Source of the DNA: Candidatus Borrarchaeum weybense
GTDB lineage: Archaea; Asgardarchaeota; Sifarchaeia; Borrarchaeales; Borrarchaeaceae
Direction: 5' to 3'
Length of the DNA stretch: 64,000 bases
Assembly: GCA_019057385.1 (NCBI GenBank)
Contig: JAHQJS010000007.1
Span: 186,001-250,000, forward strand
The translations under genes were made by a program, and so were the position numbers. The notes under the pieces are model-generated. The model searched no databases. It saw only the letters and a list, made by a program, of their open reading frames with translations, and was not told the origin of the DNA. Position 1 is the stretch's first letter, and every line of letters begins with the position of its first letter. Shown piece after piece: positions 51,478 through 59,946 of this stretch.

Positions 51478-53250
51478 ATGGTCGTGAGAGATCCATTCTG
51501 TGGAATGCCTGTAGATCCCGAAAAATCAAAATTCAAGGTTGAGGTTTGGGGGAAAGTATATTACTTTTGCAACGAGCGTTGTATGCACGGTTTTCTAGAA
51601 GCTCCCAGGATCGCATATTTTTCTATGGAAATTGGTATAAAAAGCGAAATCCCTACTTATAGTGGGGGCTTAGGAGTATTAGCGGGAGATACAATACGCT
51701 CCAGCGCTGATTTAAAAATTCCCTTAGTTGCAGTTACACTAGTTAGTAGGAAGGGGTATCTAAAACAAAGAATTACTGAAAAAGGAGAACAAATAGGATC
51801 TCCCGATGAGTGGAATCCTTCAAAATTTATGAGCTTGCTGCCATCTGATGTAAGGGTACGAATAAAGGGGAGAGATATAGGAATTAGGGCTTGGCTTTAT
51901 GAGCATCAAAGCCTGACGGGCGGTGTAGTCCCAGTAGTGTTCCTTGACACGGATATTGAGAAAAACGCCCCTGAAGACAGAGCAATTACGGACTATCTTT
52001 ACGGAGGTGACGATAAATACCGATTAAAACAAGAAATCGTCCTGGGAATTGGTGGCATAAAGATACTTGAAGCACTAAATTTAAACATAAAGAAATATCA
52101 TATGAACGAGGGTCATTCAAGCCTTCTCACTTTGGAATTGTTAAGAAATAATGGGATGAACCCTGATAAGGTAAGAAATCAATGTGCTTTTACCACTCAT
52201 ACACCAGTTGAAGCAGCATTTGATAAATTCTCTTATGACACCGTTCAAGAATTATTGGAGAGCGAATATCCATTAGAAATTCTGAAGGAATTTGGAGGGC
52301 GGGATAGACTTAATATGACTCTTTTGGCTTTAAATCTAAGTCAGCATGTAAACGGAGTAACTACAGCCCACATGAATTATTCGCAAAAGCTTTTTCCAGG
52401 ATACCATATCAGTGCAATAACTAATGGTGTTTACTCATATTTGTGGACTTGCCAGTATTTTAGAAAACTGTATGATAAGTATATACCGGGTTGGGCGAAT
52501 GAGCCTGAACTTCTCGTGAGGGTTGATCCAATCCCAGATGATGAGTTATGGGATGCTCATTTATTAGCAAAGAATGATCTTTTCAACTTTTGTAAAGAAA
52601 GAACAGATATAGAACTGGATATCGACATATTGACGATAGGATTCGCCAGGAGAGCTACGGAGTACAAGAGAGCCACGTTACTTTTCTCGGATTTGATGCG
52701 ACTAAAAAAAATAAATAAGAGAGGAAAAATACAGTTGATTTTTGCCGGAAAGGCGCACCCTAAGGATTTGGGTGGTAAAATGTTGATTAAAAAAATCTAT
52801 GACTACATGACTCAACTGAAAGATGAGATCACTATCGTGTATCTAGAAAATTACAATATAGACATCGCTACTAAGCTTACCTCTGGAGTTGATGTTTGGT
52901 TAAATACGCCTCTACCTCCCTTTGAGGCGTCTGGGACAAGCGGAATGAAAGCTGCACATAATGGCGTAATGAACTTTAGTGTGTTAGATGGCTGGTGGAT
53001 TGAAGGCTGCATTGAAGGAGTTACTGGTTGGTCTATAGGTCCCCCGCCAGATGAAATTATTGGAGATAAAGAAAGAAGAACCAGAGAATTGGACGATCTT
53101 TATTCCAAACTAGAATATATAATCATTCCTACATTTTATAAAATGAGAGATGAATGGATGGATCTGATGACGAATTCTATTGGAAAGATCGCTTATTACT
53201 TTAACAGCCACCGGATGATGCGAAGATATGTCACAGAAGCGTACCTGTAG
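51478..53250 (+). CDS. glgP: Alpha-glucan (glycogen) phosphorylase with N-terminal YHS domain
   Basis: Residues 1-40 are a YHS/TRASH-like metal-binding domain (DPFCGMPVDPEK...YYFCNERCMHGF). From residue 44 (RIAYFSMEIGIKSEIPTYSGGLGVLAGD) it is a GT35 phosphorylase, with the pyridoxal-phosphate lysine at about K491 in GTSGMKAAHNG. It releases glucose-1-phosphate from glycogen. At 590 residues it is shorter than the common form of about 800. GGTGGT lies before the ATG. The glycogen-synthase-like gene and phosphohexomutase lie next door. The YHS fusion is unusual and suggests metal or redox control. Confidence 0.92.
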   Translation: MVVRDPFCGMPVDPEKSKFKVEVWGKVYYFCNERCMHGFLEAPRIAYFSMEIGIKSEIPTYSGGLGVLAGDTIRSSADLKIPLVAVTLVSRKGYLKQRITEKGEQIGSPDEWNPSKFMSLLPSDVRVRIKGRDIGIRAWLYEHQSLTGGVVPVVFLDTDIEKNAPEDRAITDYLYGGDDKYRLKQEIVLGIGGIKILEALNLNIKKYHMNEGHSSLLTLELLRNNGMNPDKVRNQCAFTTHTPVEAAFDKFSYDTVQELLESEYPLEILKEFGGRDRLNMTLLALNLSQHVNGVTTAHMNYSQKLFPGYHISAITNGVYSYLWTCQYFRKLYDKYIPGWANEPELLVRVDPIPDDELWDAHLLAKNDLFNFCKERTDIELDIDILTIGFARRATEYKRATLLFSDLMRLKKINKRGKIQLIFAGKAHPKDLGGKMLIKKIYDYMTQLKDEITIVYLENYNIDIATKLTSGVDVWLNTPLPPFEASGTSGMKAAHNGVMNFSVLDGWWIEGCIEGVTGWSIGPPPDEIIGDKERRTRELDDLYSKLEYIIIPTFYKMRDEWMDLMTNSIGKIAYYFNSHRMMRRYVTEAYL

Positions 53251-53332
53251 ATATATCAACTTTTATTTATTTTAAGATTTTGAATGCCCGAAAAGTTGTT
53301 TCTTTGCAACATCAAGTACTTTATTAAGGATC

Positions 53333-54580
53333 TTATTGAAGATCATGATATATTCGAACGGTTTGTTCAGCTACTTTCTTCCACGTAAAGTACTGCAGAA
53401 CTCTTTGACGCCCATTTTCACCCCATATTTTCGCTCTCTCACTATCTTTCAATACTTCTTTGACACCCCATGCGATGTCTGCGGGGTACTCGCCGTTCAC
53501 ATGAATACCATTTTGACTAGGACCCGAAGGTACAATCTGTTCTCGGAAGCCGACGATACCATGGGCTCCAACCACAACAGGCTTCGCCATAGCCATAGCC
53601 TCTAAGCTAACTATGCCGAAAGGCTCATAAACTGATGGAAAAATACAGACATCAGCAGCAGCGTAATGTAGGATTCTTTCGTCTTCAGGTACAAATTCGA
53701 AACGACAAACTAACTTATCATTAATTCCGAGTCGATTTGCCGTCTCAGTGATATCTTTCTGTTCTTCTCCCTTACCTAAAATTACTAGTTTTGTCTGGGG
53801 ATATTCCTTTAATATCATTGGCATAGCCTGAATAAGATTTCTCACTCCTTTAACCCATGTTAGTCGGCCTAAGAAAAAAAGCATATTTTCATTTTCTTTG
53901 ATATCATATTTGCCTCGAATTTTTTCAATAGCCTCTGGAGTATATTTATTAGGGTTGTAACGTTCTGGATCAACACCGTTCCAGACTGAACTTATTTTTG
54001 TTTCAGGCCAGCCATGTCGAATAAGATCATCTCTCATTACATGGCTAACAGTAATTACGCGATCTGCGAACTGGGAAGTCGCTGACTCAAAATGAGAAAC
54101 TACTTCAGAGCCGTGTCCTCCGCTTCTTCCCCACTCAGTGCTGTGAACATGAAATACAACTGGTATGTGTGTTTCGTTTTTAATTATGATGCCAGCAATA
54201 CTGCTTAGCCAATCATGAACGCACACTAAATCGAATTTATAGTCTTCTTTCTTGATTAATTCGTTGATGAATTTGGTTGCACTAAGAATATTATAAATAA
54301 AGATGTCGTTAAAGAATTGGATGTTTGTCCCCCATTTTTTTAAGTCATCGGTGACAAAAATTGGTAAAACATTGCTTGCATCAGCAATTATAGGGCGATG
54401 GACTTCTACACCCTTCAAGATCTCTCTTGTCTTCAAATCGCCTGTATTGAGCGTAAAAACAGAGACATCGTGACCTAACTCAACGAATTCGTGAGTTATG
54501 TATTCTGCATATGTACCTAAACCGCCTACAATTCTCGGTGGATACTCATAAACAAAAAAACCAATTCTTAATGGATTCAC
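53333..54580 (-). CDS. Glycogen-synthase-like GT4 glycosyltransferase
   Basis: The GT-B fold protein has the N-terminal YEYPPRIVGGLGTYAE (nucleotide-sugar and acceptor loop), HDWLS, HVHSTEWGR, and a C-terminal domain with FLGRLTWVKG and the EPFGIVSLEAMA motif that binds the sugar nucleotide. It resembles archaeal glycogen synthases. A frame extends to 54622, but a TATA-like TTTAAGTATA about 26 bases upstream of the GTG at 54580 suggests a leaderless start there, matching the family N-terminus. It is convergent with the phosphorylase gene. Confidence 0.85.
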   Translation of the reverse strand: MNPLRIGFFVYEYPPRIVGGLGTYAEYITHEFVELGHDVSVFTLNTGDLKTREILKGVEVHRPIIADASNVLPIFVTDDLKKWGTNIQFFNDIFIYNILSATKFINELIKKEDYKFDLVCVHDWLSSIAGIIIKNETHIPVVFHVHSTEWGRSGGHGSEVVSHFESATSQFADRVITVSHVMRDDLIRHGWPETKISSVWNGVDPERYNPNKYTPEAIEKIRGKYDIKENENMLFFLGRLTWVKGVRNLIQAMPMILKEYPQTKLVILGKGEEQKDITETANRLGINDKLVCRFEFVPEDERILHYAAADVCIFPSVYEPFGIVSLEAMAMAKPVVVGAHGIVGFREQIVPSGPSQNGIHVNGEYPADIAWGVKEVLKDSERAKIWGENGRQRVLQYFTWKKVAEQTVRIYHDLQ

Positions 54581-54645
54581 CCTCTTACAATTTATATTAT
54601 ACTTAAATGCATATAACATCAACTATTTCCATATTAATAACTGTC

Positions 54646-54669
54646 TGTGACTGTTAATCACCAGTCACA
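54646..54669. promoter_or_regulatory. Perfect inverted repeat in the divergent glycogen-gene promoter
   Basis: TGTGACTG (54646-54653), an eight-base spacer and CAGTCACA (54662-54669) form a perfect dyad. It lies between the leftward GT4 gene and the rightward phosphohexomutase gene, just before an ATTTAAAATA box (54673-54682). This is a likely dimeric regulator site for both genes. Confidence 0.5.
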
Positions 54670-54766
54670 TTCATTTAAAATAACATTTTTCGTTTTTAGA
54701 ACTATGTGTGCTAGCAAAATATGTCTAATGATCTTGAAGTTAAATCCTTTTTAATCGGTGAGAACT

Positions 54767-56197
54767 GTGACCACAATCCAATTTGGAACTGATGGTTGGC
54801 GTGCCATTATAGACCGAGATTTCACACTAACTAACGTAAAAATTGTCGCTCAAGCTATAGCAGATTATATGAAGAATCATAATTTAGATGGAAAAGGAAT
54901 TATAGTAGGATACGACACAAGAAAGGGATCGCAACATTTCGCAGAAGGTGTATGCAGGGTAATGCTTGGCAATGCTATCAGTACATTCGTCACTGAAAGA
55001 GATGCACCTACGCCTGTCACAGCTTTTGAGGTCCTCAACGAAAAAGCAGGCGGCGCAGTGATGATTACCGCTTCACATAATCCACCAGAATGGAATGGCA
55101 TTAAATATATTCCAGACTATGCAGGTCCTGCCTTACCTGATATCACTGAAGAAATTACCAAAAACATTGACCAAGTTCTTAAAGCCAAAACAGTAAAGGA
55201 GACTTCTATCGAGAGAGGAACAAAAAGACATCTTTTCAAATCAACTGATCCCAAGATACCGTATACCGAATTCGTTGAAAAACAGATAGATCTTGCAACT
55301 ATGAAGAAGGCAAAATTGAAAGTTGTTATTGACCCAATGCACGGAACCGCCAGAGGCTACCTAGATTACATCTTGCGCGATTTAGGATGCGAGATCACGA
55401 TAATTCATGATGACCTTGATCCTACTTTTGGAGGCGCACGCCCAGAACCTCTTCCAGAGTTTCTCGTCAGCCTAAAGAGTAAAGTTGTCAGTCTTAAAGC
55501 TGATTTAGGTTTAGCAACGGATGGTGATGCTGATCGATTGGCTGTCTTTGACAGTGATGGTACTTATTTAGCAGCAAATCAACTACTACCTCTTTTATAT
55601 GACTATCTCATCAAGATAGGCAAGAGAGGAGGAGTCGTTCGCAGTGTATCCACAACCCATTTCGTCGATCAAATCGCCAAAAAGCATGGTTTTCCTGTTT
55701 ATGAGGTGCCTGTTGGATTCAAGTATGTAGGACAATATTTACGTGAACAGGATGTTATTATTGGTGCGGAAGAAAGTGGTGGCTTTAGTTTTAAGGGACA
55801 CATATCTGAAAAAGATGGTATTTTTACATGCATTAAAGTAGCGGAAATGAGGGCTAAACTTAGAAAACCTCTCTCACAATTGCTTGACGAAATGCAATCT
55901 GAATATGGATCATTTTATAGTGGAAGAACTGAAATCCAATGTCAAGAAAAGCAAAAACAAGTTGTTATGGAAAGATTATCTTCAACTATTCCTGACAAGA
56001 TTATTGGGATAGCGGTGTCGATGGTGAATCGAATAGATGGGTTAAAGTTAATCTTGGAAGATGGAGGATGGTTGCTCATCCGACCTTCAGGAACTGAATC
56101 CATTCTTAGAATCTATGGAGAAACTAGCACTAAAGAGACTTTAAAAATGCTGCTGAAAGCTGGTAAGAGTCTCGTTTCTAAAGCGCTAAATGAATAA
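54767..56197 (+). CDS. Phosphoglucomutase/phosphomannomutase
   Basis: The alpha-D-phosphohexomutase has the N-terminal FGTDGWRAI, the catalytic phosphoserine loop TASHNPPEWNG, the metal loop DGDADRLAVF, the sugar loop GAEESGGFSF and the phosphate-binding RPSGTESILRIYGE. It is about 476 residues long, the usual length. GGTGA at 54757-54761 lies five bases before the GTG at 54767, which I choose over the GTG at 54758. It converts glucose-1-P and glucose-6-P, joining glycogen breakdown and synthesis to sugar metabolism. Confidence 0.94.
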   Translation: MTTIQFGTDGWRAIIDRDFTLTNVKIVAQAIADYMKNHNLDGKGIIVGYDTRKGSQHFAEGVCRVMLGNAISTFVTERDAPTPVTAFEVLNEKAGGAVMITASHNPPEWNGIKYIPDYAGPALPDITEEITKNIDQVLKAKTVKETSIERGTKRHLFKSTDPKIPYTEFVEKQIDLATMKKAKLKVVIDPMHGTARGYLDYILRDLGCEITIIHDDLDPTFGGARPEPLPEFLVSLKSKVVSLKADLGLATDGDADRLAVFDSDGTYLAANQLLPLLYDYLIKIGKRGGVVRSVSTTHFVDQIAKKHGFPVYEVPVGFKYVGQYLREQDVIIGAEESGGFSFKGHISEKDGIFTCIKVAEMRAKLRKPLSQLLDEMQSEYGSFYSGRTEIQCQEKQKQVVMERLSSTIPDKIIGIAVSMVNRIDGLKLILEDGGWLLIRPSGTESILRIYGETSTKETLKMLLKAGKSLVSKALNE

Positions 56198-56518
56198 GCC
56201 TTGGCTCAAATTTGACAACTTGATGAAATCTCAGATTCATTAACTAATTTTCCTTAAGAATAGAGCTACACTCTGCAAAATAAGTAATTCTCTCGTTAAC
56301 AAATTTATAAAAAATCCTTTAAGGAAATTCTACGACAAGAAAGACTAACTAAAAAAAGTAGAGGGTGTATAAAAGAATTTGAAAGTTGATTTGTCTCTTA
56401 TACGCTCTTTCTGATCTCTATTTCAGCGAAGGTTTCTATTCCATTATGTTTTTTCTCAAAATCTTTTTTACCAAACTTTATTAAATCATTTTAGTAGAAA
56501 AGTAAAAGTTCAAAGCAA
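56198..56518. other. Intergenic region
   Basis: About 320 AT-rich bases between convergent genes, with T-runs on both strands (for example near 56447-56470) that could act as terminators. No gene or RNA structure was seen. Confidence 0.5.
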
Positions 56519-56992
56519 TTATCTACGCAATGTTGATCTTAGTTTATTAGTATCAAGAAACAAGTCTAACGCATACGCTGGGTCAGTAACTAGGATATCT
56601 GCAACATTAATTGTCTTGAACGCTGCACCTTCTCTCCCTATTACAGCAATGCTGATTTTCGCTTCTTCAAGCATTTTGTTATCATTAACGCCATTGCCAA
56701 TAGCTGCGGTATTTTCAACACCTAATTGCAAGATCAGTTCCTTCTTTTCTTCATCTTCTGGTTGTTCTAATTTCAAGTGATAGGTGTCAACTCCTAATTC
56801 TTCTCCTATTTCTTTCAAGTTTCCCCGAGAATCTGACGAAGCAATAATTACTCTGACCTTGTTCTTTAACATCTTTAATTTCGCTTTGACCTCATTACTA
56901 ATCTGCCCTGTCATGGCTAATGTGCCGTTAAGATCGCATATAATTTGTTGAATCATAATTTTTTCCATGCCTGGTATTTCAATTACAATCAT
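56519..56992 (-). CDS. HAD phosphatase, soluble P-type-ATPase-like
   Basis: The protein has 157 residues. The opening MIVIEIPG...IICDLNGTLAMTG is the typical start of the soluble P-type ATPase-like HAD family, with the nucleophile Asp in DLNGT, motif II ASSDSRGN, and motif III/IV GNGVNDNKML. It probably hydrolyses a small phosphate ester. The general-acid Asp of most HAD phosphatases is Asn here (DLN instead of DxD), as in others of this subfamily, so the activity is uncertain. It stands alone. Confidence 0.87.
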   Translation of the reverse strand: MIVIEIPGMEKIMIQQIICDLNGTLAMTGQISNEVKAKLKMLKNKVRVIIASSDSRGNLKEIGEELGVDTYHLKLEQPEDEEKKELILQLGVENTAAIGNGVNDNKMLEEAKISIAVIGREGAAFKTINVADILVTDPAYALDLFLDTNKLRSTLRR

Positions 56993-57235
56993 TTGTTTTT
57001 CCCGCTTCAGTTATTCATCTTTAATATATCATTTTTTTACAAAATTCCATAATGTTTCAAACAAAATCAAGAAGTGTAAGACAATCCGCATTTTTTTTGT
57101 GAATTATATGATTCCAAAATTAGTAAAATATCTTTTAACACCTCTATTTAACTATAGTTGCTGTGTAATCGCGTTTTTATAATATTTTGTTACTGTTACA
57201 TAACAGACACATATAATTAAGAATTTAATTCTGCA

Positions 57236-57433
57236 TTGTCCATTTATACATTTCGAATTACGAAACTAACTGGAAGATGCTATGCAATAGACGCTTTTGA
57301 AAATATAAATGCACTAAATCTATTGAAGGCATATAAAGTGGATACTGATAGTGGGGATTATGAATTAAGAAGGACAATAGTGATCATAATAGTTTTATTA
57401 TTATTTATAGCGTTTGCCTTGGTTCATGGATAA
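57236..57433 (+). CDS. Possible small tail-anchored protein
   Basis: The frame gives 65 codons starting at TTG, with a cytoplasmic N-terminal part of about 45 residues and one C-terminal membrane segment (TIVIIIVLLLFIAFALVHG) that ends the protein. This is a tail-anchor arrangement. There is no ribosome site, so a leaderless start or no gene at all are both possible. Confidence 0.35.
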   Translation: MSIYTFRITKLTGRCYAIDAFENINALNLLKAYKVDTDSGDYELRRTIVIIIVLLLFIAFALVHG

Positions 57434-57614
57434 TATAAAACACAGAATAACTTAATATTGTCTATTTTATGCGCTAACGCAAATGAAGTGAATGACGTAC
57501 TTCAAAGTTGAGTTACATAATTTTAAATGGAGGATTTGTCAGTAAACGAAACACAAATAATTTTCTATTCTATTTCTGGACATATTTTTTGAGGGTAAAA
57601 TCATTTGAAGGAGC

Positions 57615-59090
57615 ATGGGTTTTATGACACTCACTCAACAAGAATCTGAAAGGCATTTTTTTATTGATACTGAAACTACACCTGGATACTTGCGCCATCT
57701 TCCAGAATTTCTTGAAAATTATTACGTTCTACAACACAAAGAGTTTCGCGCCGTTAAATATATGCGCAAATTTCAAATTGATAAACGATACTATCTTATT
57801 TTTAGGGTATTTGTACCAAAATCATCTGATTATGTTGACGTAACGGTAGAGACTAGTACAGAAGTAGGTCATCCAATTCATGTGATAATGAATCTTAGTC
57901 GGCCCACAATTTCCTATACGTTTTTACAAAGAATTTATGATGACCTTCTCATTAATGTCCAATTCTTCGAAGAATATGCCAGACAATTCACGCTTTATTT
58001 AGCATTTATTCCAGGGCAAAAAGTTACAGAAGAACGATATGGGCGGAACATCTTTCAGAAGTTATTTACCGATTCGATGGTTAATATATTCATATTTTTT
58101 ATCCCCATTGCTTTTATAGCATTTGCACTGCTTGGCCCATTAATCGCCCCAATCGTTATCGTAGCGGCAGAATTAGTTATAATTGCATTTGCTGGAAAAT
58201 TAATCGCAGTAACTTCAGATTGGAAAATTACGAAAGATCGCCCTGAAGTTACAATACTTGAATATACCTTGACGGAAGAGGAAGCGATTATTTTAAGAAA
58301 AAGACACAAAAAAGCACTTCCTAAAATTAGAAAGGAAATTTATGACAAAACGTTAGCAGTAGGCGAGCCAATAAGTTGTGAGGTCGCTCACGACGTTTTC
58401 CAGAAATACGAAATAGAGTGTACTCCCGCATATTTCTCTATCAAGACGATAAATCTATATAATCTTGTCAACTCTGCGGCAAAAAAGTTCAATTTATCAA
58501 TTCCAACGATAGTCGTAAGTAATGTATTAGCAGCTAATGCGGCAGCTACTGGTCTTAATTCAAGAATTGGGACTATGTTAGTAACTACGGGCGCTTTAGT
58601 CCAATTAGAAGAGGATGACCTTCTTCAGGTTGTTGGTCACGAATTAAGCCACCTTAAGGGGCACGATCCAGTCATTATATTTTTACTTGTGTCTCTAGAA
58701 TATTTGGGACGGATATATATAGTAACGTTCATTCCACAACTCGCAAATGTAATTCAGAGTTTGTCCTTGCTTTACTATATCGTGCTTATTGGAACGATCT
58801 TTTTTGTGGGCAAATTTTTTGAGGCAAAGTGCGATTTAGAAAGTGCAATATACTTGAAAGATCCAAAACTTTTGGCAAATGCTTTGAGAAAAATAGGATT
58901 TAGGCAGTTGGTTCATAAGGGGAGAGTCTCGTTTTCTCTATTGGGCTGGCTTCGATTAGATCCTCATCCACCGATTGGTTGGCGCATTAGACGATTGGAT
59001 GAGATTGAGGATCCTAGTCGGATAAAGCATCCCTTCCTAAAATCAGCCTTTGACTGTATAAAGGGATTTTTCTCATCATTTATCCCATAA
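57615..59090 (+). CDS. M48-family (HtpX/Ste24-like) membrane metalloprotease
   Basis: The protein has 491 residues. The zinc motif GHELSHLKGH (about 340-349) and the downstream Glu in FEAKCDLESA complete the M48 active site. Two hydrophobic segments (about 155-200) precede the catalytic domain and two follow it (about 350-395). The N-terminal 150 residues are a separate soluble domain that I do not recognise and that is not usual in HtpX. The family degrades damaged membrane proteins. GGAG lies close before the ATG at 57615; the ATG at 57624 is an alternative. Confidence 0.88.
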   Translation: MGFMTLTQQESERHFFIDTETTPGYLRHLPEFLENYYVLQHKEFRAVKYMRKFQIDKRYYLIFRVFVPKSSDYVDVTVETSTEVGHPIHVIMNLSRPTISYTFLQRIYDDLLINVQFFEEYARQFTLYLAFIPGQKVTEERYGRNIFQKLFTDSMVNIFIFFIPIAFIAFALLGPLIAPIVIVAAELVIIAFAGKLIAVTSDWKITKDRPEVTILEYTLTEEEAIILRKRHKKALPKIRKEIYDKTLAVGEPISCEVAHDVFQKYEIECTPAYFSIKTINLYNLVNSAAKKFNLSIPTIVVSNVLAANAAATGLNSRIGTMLVTTGALVQLEEDDLLQVVGHELSHLKGHDPVIIFLLVSLEYLGRIYIVTFIPQLANVIQSLSLLYYIVLIGTIFFVGKFFEAKCDLESAIYLKDPKLLANALRKIGFRQLVHKGRVSFSLLGWLRLDPHPPIGWRIRRLDEIEDPSRIKHPFLKSAFDCIKGFFSSFIP

Positions 59091-59159
59091 TTTTTGGCAA
59101 GTAAAAGCCTTATATTTACTTACTTTAACGCTATTCAGACTCTGGGTGGATAGACCGGT

Positions 59160-59186
59160 GTTAATAGTTGTTAATAGTTGTTAATA
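59160..59186 (+). repeat. Tandem 10-base repeat GTTAATAGTT
   Basis: Two complete copies and a seven-base partial copy lie in a row, 35 bases before the histidine-phosphatase start. One unit per helical turn could serve as a binding array, or it may be simple slippage. Confidence 0.5.
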
Positions 59187-59220
59187 TCTGTCTATAATGA
59201 AAGGAACGGTCGGATTATAG

Positions 59221-59763
59221 ATGAAAACTGAAAAAGCAAACAATTCAAAATTAACAAGACTTTTGCTCATCCGTCATGGAAAAACAGAGGAAAACTGGCA
59301 AGGAGAGTATCGCTTACCACCTGGTCCTCCTCTCTCGCTTGAAGGACGAACACAAATAATCGCTCTCAAAAACAAACTAATGAAGTTTCCGGCTGATAAA
59401 ATATATGTTTCTCCGTACAAGAGGACAGAAGAAACTGCGGAATTACTAACAAATAAATTCAGTAAAATAATCGTAGATGAACGATTAGATGAAAAAACAT
59501 ATGATAAGAGTTTTGAGAAAGTAAAAAAAAGAGTTTCTAAATGGCTTAAAGAACATATAAAATACGATAGAAGCACAATTTGGGCAGTATCACACGGTTT
59601 CCCGATTAATGCGATAATTCTGTTGGTTTCCCCGAGTGATTTCGAAGGAAAGAGCACAGAAGATGAACATTCACATGTTCCTAGAGGTGGCGTGTGGATC
59701 ATGGAATGGGAGGACAAGACACTCACCAGAAGCGAGTTGTTAATAGGAAAAGAATACGTCTGA
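59221..59763 (+). CDS. Histidine phosphatase (phosphoglycerate-mutase-like)
   Basis: The 180-residue protein has the catalytic LIRHGKTEEN with phospho-histidine, the second Arg in SPYKRTEETAELL, the acidic DERLDEK and the second His in VSHGFPINA. These are the complete histidine-phosphatase active-site residues. The small size fits SixA/CobC-like phosphatases acting on small molecules or phosphoproteins. The substrate is unknown. Confidence 0.88.
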   Translation: MKTEKANNSKLTRLLLIRHGKTEENWQGEYRLPPGPPLSLEGRTQIIALKNKLMKFPADKIYVSPYKRTEETAELLTNKFSKIIVDERLDEKTYDKSFEKVKKRVSKWLKEHIKYDRSTIWAVSHGFPINAIILLVSPSDFEGKSTEDEHSHVPRGGVWIMEWEDKTLTRSELLIGKEYV

Positions 59764-59946
59764 GCTAAAATTGATTCTATTTCTCTTAAAACATCACTGT
59801 TATTATGAGAAATGATGTGTCTAAAGAAAACTTTCTTTCATAGCCAGATAGTGTAGAAAAAAACCGCTACTTCGTCCTGTACATATAGTAATTGTGGATA
59901 TATCTCTTAAGTGAAGCAGAAAGTCCCTTATGTAAAAAAAGCGGAG

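Noticed and set aside
59160..59186. CRISPR repeat
   Set aside because: Units are ten bases with no spacers and no cas genes nearby.
59274..59726. Minus-strand open frame of 150 codons
   Set aside because: Antisense to the histidine phosphatase, whose active-site residues are complete.
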